A stretch of 11,171 nucleotides of DNA from positions 1 to 11,171 of the forward strand of contig CAMWJQ010000085.1 of NCBI GenBank assembly GCA_947174615.1, read 5' to 3'. Source of the DNA: an uncultured Lachnospiraceae bacterium. Lineage in GTDB: Bacteria > Bacillota > Clostridia > Lachnospirales > Lachnospiraceae. Below are positions 1 to 5,484 of the stretch, in pieces. A model generated the notes under the pieces. The model was not told the origin of the DNA. It saw only the letters and a list, made by a program, of their open reading frames with translations, and searched no databases. The translations under genes and the position numbers were made by a program. The stretch's first letter is position 1. Every line of letters starts with the position of its first letter.

Positions 1-840
1 TGTCTCGACGATGCGAGAATGCAGTCTGACGTGGAGGTTGTCTATGCTAATATTTATCTGTTGGAGACGCACAGGCGGGAGAGCCGTATTATACAGATAA
101 TGAAGCAGGCGCTTCAGGAACATCAGTTTGCAGTATACTATCAGCCGATTTTTTCGGTGGAAAAGAAGCGGTTTACTTCCGCGGAGGCATTGATCCGCCT
201 GCAGAATGACGAGCTTGGTTTTATCAGTCCGGAGGAGTTTATCCCGCTTGCGGAGAAAAACGGGCTGATTCTTGAGATTGGCGAGTTTGTGTTTCGCGAG
301 GTGTGCAGGTTTATCGTGGAGGAGCGGCTGCTGTCAAGAGGGATTGAATATATAGAGGTGAATCTGTCGGTAGTCCAGTGTATGCAGGAGTCGCTGTATC
401 AGGACTTGTTGGGCGTCATGGATGAGTACCATCTGCCGTATCCCTGCATCAATCTGGAGATCACGGAGACGGCTGCAGTGATGTCGCATGAGACGCTGAT
501 GAGGAATATGAGCAAATTAATAGAGCGCGGCGTGAACTTTTCATTAGATGATTACGGCACAGGGTTTTCCAACACCACATTTGTGATTAAATATCCATTC
601 CGCATTGTCAAGATCGACAAGTCGATGGTGTGGTCGGCGATGGAGGATGAGAAGGCGATGTATGCGCTGAAATATACGATGGCGATGGTGAAAGCGATGG
701 GGATGGAGCTGGTCGCGGAGGGTGTGGAGAATGAAGAGCATATTCGTTTATTGACGGAGTTAGGATGCGATTTCTTTCAGGGATACTACTATTCAAAACC
801 TGTGAGCGGGGAACTTTTTTTGGAGAAGATTGGTGCGTGA
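1..840 (+). CDS. EAL-domain cyclic-di-GMP phosphodiesterase, C-terminal part (5' end outside window)
   Basis: The reading frame is open from the first base, so the true start lies upstream; the first in-window ATG (19) is probably internal. Nearly all visible sequence is an EAL domain, which hydrolyses the second messenger c-di-GMP to pGpG. Counting codons from base 1, the catalytic signatures are all present: the EAL motif in SAEALIRL (E62), NLS (N121), LEITET (E153/E156), DDYGTG (D183-D184), KIDK (K204/D206), VAEGVE (E240) and QGYYYSKP (Q260). By family knowledge these bind the metal pair and substrate, so an active enzyme is predicted rather than a degenerate EAL receptor. About 40 residues precede the domain and show no clear motif; a GGDEF, PAS or membrane sensor segment could lie upstream. 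The gene converges on the M56 gene, with a large hairpin between them. The family call is very secure; the complete architecture is unknown. Confidence 0.95.
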   Translation, partial: CLDDARMQSDVEVVYANIYLLETHRRESRIIQIMKQALQEHQFAVYYQPIFSVEKKRFTSAEALIRLQNDELGFISPEEFIPLAEKNGLILEIGEFVFREVCRFIVEERLLSRGIEYIEVNLSVVQCMQESLYQDLLGVMDEYHLPYPCINLEITETAAVMSHETLMRNMSKLIERGVNFSLDDYGTGFSNTTFVIKYPFRIVKIDKSMVWSAMEDEKAMYALKYTMAMVKAMGMELVAEGVENEEHIRLLTELGCDFFQGYYYSKPVSGELFLEKIGA

Positions 841-846
841 TCCATA

Positions 847-917
847 GGGCTGTCGGGAAATAATACCATTTGCGCAATATATTGTCTTGCGGACAAATGG
901 TATTTTCCGACAGCCCC
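847..917. terminator. Long hairpin between convergent genes, possible bidirectional terminator
   Basis: The left arm begins GGGCTGTCGG (847-856) and pairs perfectly with CCGACAGCCC (907-916). Pairing continues through an A/T-rich part with a 3-nt bulge (862-864), then ACCATTTG (865-872) with CAAATGGT (894-901), then CGCAA (873-877) with TTGCG (887-891), leaving a ~9-nt loop. That is roughly 28 base pairs. It sits 7 nt after the EAL stop and 18 nt after the M56 stop. The downstream U-tract is weak on the plus strand (ATTTT) and absent on the minus strand, so termination efficiency is uncertain. A structured intergenic repeat is the alternative. Confidence 0.6.
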
Positions 918-934
918 ATTTTCATGCACGCAGA

Positions 935-3157
935 TTATTGTTTAAACAGACGCTTATCAAGCATTTTTATTGTATTATCGCTTAGATAAGGTGATATCTC
1001 TTTGTACATGGAGTAGGTCAAAACGCCCCCTTCGTCGAGATAGTGGGTCAGGCACTCCTCGATCTGAGGATCATTCAGGCAATAGATGTTCTCAGAAAAT
1101 GCATCGTAAAACGCTTCTGTAGAGAGTGTTTTGAGCAGTTCTGCACAATACTGCTGATCCAGATGGGGTATGAGCTCCGAGACGGCATCTGCGCTGAGCT
1201 GCTGGATGCTGCCGTCTCGGAGCGCTTCAATCAAATACTGGCTGGACAGGCTGGCATCAGAATAGATCAGGAAGTCACACAGCTCATCGGTGGTGAAGGC
1301 GGTTCCTGCGGTCAGCAGGGCATGAAAGACATCACTTATTTCTTTGGGTTCCATATAGTGCAGTACTTCCATTATTTTATCCAATTGGTAAGGTTCGCCG
1401 GAAAGGATGGAATCCTTTGCGAGGTATGCGTACTCTTCTTGCTCGGAATAGTAGACGCTCTCAAACTGATTGGCATTTAAATCAGAAAAGTCTATGTGAA
1501 GATTTTGCAGCTTGGCGCCCTGCCCAACCACTTTAAGGACATTTCGCCCCTTTTTCATGGTGACGGTCTGCGTTGACTCATCGCCGGTATCATTGAGGGT
1601 GATAATGCTTTTGTCCGGTGCGATATAGATGACTTTAAATTTTCCGGATAAGGGGACGAAGGAAGTCGCTATCCGGACATCAATATCCTGCTCTGCATTG
1701 GCAATGAGGATGGAACTGGTGCCATACAGTGCATACGAAGACACACGGAGATGATTGTTGTCGCCATAATAATAATTGTAAGCCACCTCACCTTCCTTTA
1801 TGTCATTTCCGACGAGCAGGCTGTCATCATCATATGCGTTCCACGCGTCTCCAGTTTTTTGGGGTGCGCGAAAGCGTTTTAGTTCTTCCCGATAATTGTA
1901 ATCCGAACTCAGTGAATTCAAAAACTGTGAGAATACATTTTCGTTGTCAGAATCTGTTTCACTTTGTTTTTCCTGGACTTCGGATATCTCATCCTGGGAA
2001 ATCCAGATGGTTCCGCAGGCGGTAAACATCAGTGCGATTATCATAATACAGACAGAGAGCGCCAGCCGGAAGCGTGGGATCTTCTGATAGTGTACGATGT
2101 GGGCAAGACGCTCTTTCAGGTCTTTTTTATTCGTAAACAATGTGGTGGCAAGCGTACTTCTGCGACAACTGACAGCCCGTTCGGCGGTGTCCAGGAGCAG
2201 GTTGCCGTACATCTGCCTTCCTGTTTCTGTCAGGTGTGCGAGAATCCGTTCATCGCACGAGAGCTCGCAGTCGCGGTCAATCTGCCTGCCGATGCAGTGC
2301 AGGAAAGGATTGAACCAGTGGAGGCAGAGCAGCAGCTGATAACCCCATTTGTAGAGCAAATCTTTTCTGGCCACATGAATCAGCTCATGGTGGAGAATGA
2401 GCTGGAACTGAGGCGGCACCTGCTCAGCAGCAGGGGACTTCGGCAGGATAATGACAGGGTGGAAGAGTCCGATGGTCAGGGGGCTGGATACCGTGGGGCT
2501 CTCATAAAGTGCAGGAGATTTCAGAATATGAAGTCTGATGCAGAAGCTGTTCTTGAGGTCGGTGATACGCCTGTCTGTAATGGGAACACAGGTTTTTTTG
2601 ACAGCGGCTTTAAAACAATGATAGTTTGCAAGCTTGATCAAAAGGAGGAGTATGGCGCCGAGAAACCACAGGTATGCGGCAGCGGTCAGCAGCTTTTGTG
2701 TGGTGAGCGCGCCTGAGAGTCTCCCAAGAAGGCTGTTGTTGTTCATATCTGCCAAGGGCGTGTTGGGGCTGCCATTGTCCGGAGCTGTTAACGCTGCGAT
2801 AGGATTGTCTGTATCTGAAGAAGCGGCATCTTGGTGAATCATGCTGTGTGCATCTGAAGAAGCGGCGCCTTGGCTGATATGGCTGCCCGTAATGGTTGAA
2901 CCCGTATTTTTGCGGATAGCGCTGTTCGGTTCTGTTGAATGTGCGTTTACTGCCGTCAGCTCATTCAGCTGAATGCTGGTGTGAAAATCGGAGTCAAAGT
3001 GAAATGGAAGCAGCAGCCGCACAATAACGAGCAGCCAGATATAGTAATTCCATTTTGCGGAAAAGTACTTTCTGGTCAGGGGTCGCAGTGCGGTGATGAA
3101 TAATCCAATCAGTGTCCCCGACAGGGACAGAGACAGGACAAGCATAAACAGTTTCAT
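935..3157 (-). CDS. M56-family (BlaR1-like) membrane metalloprotease with unusual extracytoplasmic C-terminal domain
   Basis: Predicted 740-aa antirepressor-type sensor protease. The start is set at the ATG at 3157, preceded by AGGAGGG at a 6-nt spacing; a longer frame to 3220 would overlap the repressor gene and lacks this site. Membrane segments are visible at about residues 2-25, 36-52, 158-178 and 362-382. The cytosolic zinc-protease signature HHELIH (H257, E258, H261) is followed by DCELSCDE (E298/E303), as in BlaR1 and MecR1. Residues 53-157 form a Ser/Ala/Asn-rich loop. The last membrane segment ends in LMFTAC (C381), which resembles a lipobox. Residues ~385-740 do not show the SxxK/SxN/KTG layout of a penicillin-binding sensor. 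They look like a beta-rich domain (~455-560) and a helical repeat region (~575-740). The gene lies 25 nt downstream of its repressor. By family analogy it senses an external signal and causes repressor cleavage. The family is secure; ligand and C-terminal fold are unknown. Confidence 0.9.
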   Translation of the reverse strand: MKLFMLVLSLSLSGTLIGLFITALRPLTRKYFSAKWNYYIWLLVIVRLLLPFHFDSDFHTSIQLNELTAVNAHSTEPNSAIRKNTGSTITGSHISQGAASSDAHSMIHQDAASSDTDNPIAALTAPDNGSPNTPLADMNNNSLLGRLSGALTTQKLLTAAAYLWFLGAILLLLIKLANYHCFKAAVKKTCVPITDRRITDLKNSFCIRLHILKSPALYESPTVSSPLTIGLFHPVIILPKSPAAEQVPPQFQLILHHELIHVARKDLLYKWGYQLLLCLHWFNPFLHCIGRQIDRDCELSCDERILAHLTETGRQMYGNLLLDTAERAVSCRRSTLATTLFTNKKDLKERLAHIVHYQKIPRFRLALSVCIMIIALMFTACGTIWISQDEISEVQEKQSETDSDNENVFSQFLNSLSSDYNYREELKRFRAPQKTGDAWNAYDDDSLLVGNDIKEGEVAYNYYYGDNNHLRVSSYALYGTSSILIANAEQDIDVRIATSFVPLSGKFKVIYIAPDKSIITLNDTGDESTQTVTMKKGRNVLKVVGQGAKLQNLHIDFSDLNANQFESVYYSEQEEYAYLAKDSILSGEPYQLDKIMEVLHYMEPKEISDVFHALLTAGTAFTTDELCDFLIYSDASLSSQYLIEALRDGSIQQLSADAVSELIPHLDQQYCAELLKTLSTEAFYDAFSENIYCLNDPQIEECLTHYLDEGGVLTYSMYKEISPYLSDNTIKMLDKRLFKQ
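2812..2873 (-). repeat. Imperfect 39-bp-period direct repeat inside the M56 gene
   Basis: Two near-identical 23-nt copies (2812-2834 and 2851-2873) share the core TCTGAAGAAGCGGC and differ at only a few bases. The 39-nt period equals 13 codons. In the protein this gives QGAASSDAHS followed by QDAASSDTDN in the external loop between the second and third membrane segments. It reads as a tandem duplication that preserves frame in a poorly constrained linker. Confidence 0.7.
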
Positions 3158-3182
3158 AGAAATCCCTCCTCTCGCATACAAA

Positions 3183-3554
3183 TCATAGGTTCTGGTTGAA
3201 AAAGTCGCGCAGTTCCTCAATATCCTTTTTGGTCAGGGCATCGCTGTCAACTAACGCCGCAGCAAGACTTTTGGTTCTGCCCTTGAAAAATTTGTCTATA
3301 AAACTTTTGGTCTCTGCACGGACATATGCCTCGCGCCTGACACAGGGCGCGTAATAATATACTTCGCGTTTTTCCTGGGCGACAGCGCCCTTTTTGACCA
3401 GACGGTTTATGAGTGTCAGGATGGTGGTGCGCTCCCAGCTCTTATGCTCGTTTAAGATGCTGCGGATTTCTCCGGCGTTCAGGGCGCGGTCTGCTGCCCA
3501 TAGGACTTCGAGTATTTCTAACTCGGAATCGGATATAGTGATGTTTGCTGTCAT
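3183..3554 (-). CDS. BlaI/MecI/CopY-family transcriptional repressor
   Basis: A 123-aa protein of typical family length. Residues 1-70 are the winged-helix DNA-binding domain: ISDSELEILEVLW (helix 1), then WERTTILTLINRLVKKG (about 40-56), the recognition-helix region, then the wing (EVYYYAP). The C-terminal part (~75-123) ends in DIEELRDFF and is the dimerisation helix set. The ATG at 3554 follows AAAGGAG at a 7-nt spacing. The gene is first in an operon with the M56 protease, the standard repressor/antirepressor pairing, and its upstream region contains two BlaI-like dyads over a promoter, implying autorepression relieved by proteolysis. Compared from memory with staphylococcal BlaI, the Asn-Phe cleavage site appears to be replaced by Ala-Leu around residues 100-101, so the cut may occur elsewhere. 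With no beta-lactamase gene in view, the true regulon is unknown. Confidence 0.94.
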   Translation of the reverse strand: MTANITISDSELEILEVLWAADRALNAGEIRSILNEHKSWERTTILTLINRLVKKGAVAQEKREVYYYAPCVRREAYVRAETKSFIDKFFKGRTKSLAAALVDSDALTKKDIEELRDFFNQNL

Positions 3555-3600
3555 ATGGCGTCTCCTTTGTTGAATAGTGTGTATTTTTATAAATGATGAC

Positions 3601-3633
3601 TACTTGTGTAGACACATATAGTTTACAACTGTA
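3601..3633. promoter_or_regulatory. Two BlaI/MecI-type operator dyads
   Basis: TACAACTGTA (3624-3633) fits the TACA-NN-TGTA core known for BlaI/MecI operators exactly. TACTTGTGTA (3601-3610) fits with one mismatch and extends to a CTAC/GTAG dyad. Their centres are 23 bp apart. The first lies across the -10 and spacer of the operon promoter; the second lies just past the expected transcription start. This arrangement supports direct autorepression of the BlaI/M56 operon. Confidence 0.75.
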
Positions 3634-3648
3634 GACGGAGAATGTCAA
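3620..3648 (-). promoter_or_regulatory. Sigma-A-type promoter of the BlaI/M56 operon
   Basis: On the minus strand a perfect -35 TTGACA (3648-3643) is followed by a 17-nt spacer and a -10 of TAAACT (3625-3620; 4 of 6 consensus bases). Transcription would start near 3613, giving a leader of about 58 nt to the repressor ATG. The 3624-3633 operator overlaps this element. Confidence 0.75.
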
Positions 3649-3707
3649 GGGGGAAGGCAAAAAATAATGATGGGTTAAAGAACTACAGCAGGCAGCAGCA
3701 GAAATCA

Positions 3708-3736
3708 TTGACAGTGCGTTTTAAAAACGATACAAT
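3708..3736 (+). promoter_or_regulatory. Sigma-A-type promoter of the Rpn-family remnant
   Basis: TTGACA (3708-3713), a 17-nt spacer, then TACAAT (3731-3736; 5 of 6). Transcription would start near 3743, and an AGGAG site (3770-3774) precedes the ATG at 3784. The promoter is intact although the gene it serves is broken, so a truncated message is probably made. It is divergent from the BlaI operon promoter, with about 60 bp between the two -35 boxes. Confidence 0.75.
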
Positions 3737-3783
3737 AAAAATTAACAAGAGATGAAAATAGACATTTACAGGAGAAGTAAAGC

Positions 3784-4358
3784 ATGGATTACAATAAACT
3801 GACATTTACGAATAATTTTGTGTTCTGTAAGGTTCTGGAAAATAACCTGGATTTATGCCGGCAGCTTCTGGAGCTGATACTTGGTGTTAAAATAAAGAAA
3901 GTAGAGCTTGCACTTTTTCCAACCGCTGCAAGGAAATGCCGGATCTGGAACTTGGTGATGAAACAACAAAAGTATTTGTAAATCCATATGGTGATGCGAA
4001 AGAGCTCACAGAAGAAATTAAGTGCTTCTTTGAATACTTAAAAGAAGAATTAATCCAGAGTGATCTTACAAAGAAACTATATGAAGCGGTAGAAAAAGCA
4101 AGGGAAAACAAAGAATGGAGGCGCGAGTACATGGCATGGATATCGGAACTTGAGGAATCAAAAGAGGAAGCCAGAGAAGAGGGCAGGGAGCAAGGCAGAG
4201 AAGAGGGCAGAGAAGAGGGCAGAGAAGAGGGCAGAGAACAAGTTGCAATTAGTATGTTGAAGGATAATATGCCGATATCTAAAATTATATTATACTCAAG
4301 TCTTCCGGAATCCCGCATACTGGAATTACAACAAAACTTAGCAGAAAACGAATACTAA
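3784..4358 (+). pseudogene. Rpn-family PD-(D/E)XK nuclease / putative transposase, internally deleted and frameshifted
   Basis: The first 42 codons (MDYNKLTFTNNFVFCKVLEN... to KKVEL) match the N-terminus typical of Rpn/PD-(D/E)XK putative transposases. After about 3909 this frame runs through ~23 unrelated residues and stops at 3981. From 3912 another frame resumes the family pattern with TFSNRCKEMPDLELGDE and KVFVNPYGDAKELTEEI, continuing to the stop at 4358. The segment that should carry the catalytic Asp and the E-x-Q/K motif, roughly 90-100 codons in relatives as I remember them, is missing between 3909 and 3912. The downstream frame also has a run of REEG repeats and a final leucine-rich helix, both usual for this family. 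Full-length relatives are about 290-300 aa. No active nuclease can be made; the first frame could yield a 65-aa fragment. Family and broken state are confident; the exact deletion size is an estimate. Confidence 0.88.
4173..4244 (+). repeat. 12-bp tandem repeat encoding REEG
   Basis: Six consecutive 12-nt units. Units 1, 3, 4 and 5 are identical (AGAGAAGAGGGC); unit 2 is a variant (REQG) and unit 6 is partial (REQV). They encode a charged helix linker in the Rpn-family remnant. Such arrays are common near the C-terminus of this family and are prone to copy-number change by slippage. Confidence 0.9.
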
Positions 4359-4860
4359 ATACAAACTCCTTTCTTTTTCTGCAGCCAGTCTGGCAGAAAT
4401 TAAACGTACGTGTTCTTTTCTTTCTGTATACACTACAAATAACACATCTTCCGCTATACCGATCATATTGTAACAATCTTCTTAACAGTTCCTAAACGAT
4501 GCTGCATGTCATAGAATTGAATTCCAGAGCATTTTTCAAACACGCTCTAGTACAGTGAAAATTAAGTTTTGGATAGTTTGGCGCAGAATATTTTTCTGAG
4601 AGTGCTGCTTCACAAACACAGGCGTAGCGGTGGCTGCATAGAGGCTTGGGGAGCAGCGCTATCAGGAAAATAGGCAAGTCAAACGACGGGCATGGAAGGC
4701 GCGAAGGAGCACATTGAGCGTTTTGAGGAAAAGTGCAGGGGCGAATTGAGAGAGCAAATAAAAGAGTGGGAAAAAATGAGGGTGAAAACGCCATAACCAA
4801 ACACGGGATTATGGTTTGATGAAAGCCCCCACAAGCGAAGGTGAGAAAAATATAAATCAG
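4359..4860. other. Gene-poor intergenic stretch
   Basis: About 500 nt between the Rpn remnant and the sigma factor promoter. No ORF here has a convincing start, ribosome binding site or family signature. A 34-codon frame at 4692-4796 (+), beginning MEGAKEHIERFEEKCRGELR, is charged and helix-like but has no Shine-Dalgarno; it could be the tail of a decayed gene. No clear terminator for the Rpn transcript, tRNA or repeat array was seen. The stretch probably contains degraded accessory DNA. Confidence 0.5.
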
Positions 4861-4888
4861 TGAAACTTTCTGGCGCTCCCAGCGGTCT
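4861..4888 (+). promoter_or_regulatory. ECF-sigma-type promoter upstream of the sigma factor gene
   Basis: TGAAAC (4861-4866), a 16-nt spacer, then CGGTCT (4883-4888). This resembles the TGAAAC-N16-CGTC/CGTA class recognised by Bacillus ECF factors such as SigM, SigW and SigV. It lies about 34 nt upstream of the sigma factor start, so positive autoregulation is the likely meaning. The -10 is slightly off consensus, with an extra G. Confidence 0.68.
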
Positions 4889-4907
4889 AATCATTCAGAA
4901 CAGAGCG

Positions 4908-4915
4908 AGGAGGTG
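4908..4915 (+). promoter_or_regulatory. Ribosome binding site deciding the sigma factor start
   Basis: AGGAGGTG (4908-4915) is a near-perfect anti-16S match. It overlaps the GTG at 4913, so that codon cannot be the start. The next in-frame GTG at 4922 has a 6-nt spacing, which is ideal. Confidence 0.8.
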
Positions 4916-4921
4916 AAAAGA

Positions 4922-5428
4922 GTGTACATATTTTCTCATAAAAACAAGAGTCAAGAGCTTATTGAGCAGCTCATTCTCGACAAATACAATCAATATTATC
5001 GTATCGCATACAGTTATGTACACAATGAAGCGGACGCTTGTGATATCGTGCAAAATGGGGCTTACAGGGCGCTGCGCAGCAGCCATACACTCAAAAAAAC
5101 AGAATATGCCCAGACATGGCTGTACCGCATTATGCTGAATGAATGTTTTCGGTTTCTGAGACAGCCGCAGCATCTCTCTTATGAGTCTTTGCAGGACGAG
5201 ATGGGAAATGAGCCGTTTTACACGGAGGACGGCAGTGTCAACCTTGACTTGCAGCGGGCGCTGGACGCCCTGCCGGAGCAGGATAAGGCAGTCATTTTGC
5301 TGAGATATTTCGAGGATATGAAGCTGGAGGAGATTGCCGGAATCCTTGAGGAGAATTTAAGCACTGTCAAGAGCAGGCTGTACCGCAGTATGAAGAAGCT
5401 GCGCAGTGTGCTGGGGGAGGAAGCGTAA
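4922..5428 (+). CDS. sigV: ECF-family RNA polymerase sigma factor, SigV-like
   Basis: A 168-aa sigma-70-family factor of usual ECF length, starting at GTG 4922. Region 2 spans about residues 20-85 and contains YYRIAYSYVHNEADACDIVQ (core-binding and -10 recognition) and TWLYRIMLNECFRFLRQ. Region 4 spans about 109-161, with LPEQDKAVILLRYFEDMKLEEIA and the helix-turn-helix ending STVKSRLYRSMKKLR, which reads the -35 element. The linker (86-108) is short and acidic. The partner gene begins 56 nt downstream and encodes an RsiV-like anti-sigma factor, which is why I assign the SigV type. In the family precedent (Bacillus subtilis, Enterococcus, Clostridioides) SigV is held at the membrane until lysozyme triggers RsiV proteolysis, then activates peptidoglycan O-acetylation or D-alanylation genes; no such targets lie in this window. 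The ECF call is certain; the SigV assignment rests mainly on the partner. Confidence 0.93.
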   Translation: MYIFSHKNKSQELIEQLILDKYNQYYRIAYSYVHNEADACDIVQNGAYRALRSSHTLKKTEYAQTWLYRIMLNECFRFLRQPQHLSYESLQDEMGNEPFYTEDGSVNLDLQRALDALPEQDKAVILLRYFEDMKLEEIAGILEENLSTVKSRLYRSMKKLRSVLGEEA

Positions 5429-5484
5429 ACGAAGGCAGGACAACAGCAATACAGTGGGTGTAAATACAATGAAGGAGGGGTATT

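Noticed and set aside
1043..2716. Long plus-strand frames (145 and 250 codons) opposite the M56 gene
   Set aside because: They are antisense shadows of a gene with clear M56 motifs and a good ribosome binding site, and have no recognisable domains or start signals.
3158..3220. Longer N-terminus for the M56 protein starting at 3220
   Set aside because: It would overlap the repressor gene and adds a non-hydrophobic leader, whereas ATG 3157 has an ideal AGGAGGG site and begins the first membrane helix.
4173..4244. CRISPR-like array
   Set aside because: The repeats are contiguous 12-mers with no spacers, in frame in a coding sequence.
4483..4495. 13-bp repeat TAACAGTTCCTAA shared with 6576-6588
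   Set aside because: About one such 13-mer coincidence is expected by chance in a window of this size, and the flanks do not match.
4692..4796. 34-codon charged ORF in the gene-poor stretch
   Set aside because: No Shine-Dalgarno site and no family resemblance; kept only as a remark on the intergenic region.
4492..4800. 102-codon minus-strand ORF in the gene-poor stretch
   Set aside because: Cysteine/proline-rich composition with no domain and no convincing ribosome binding site; looks like a random open frame.
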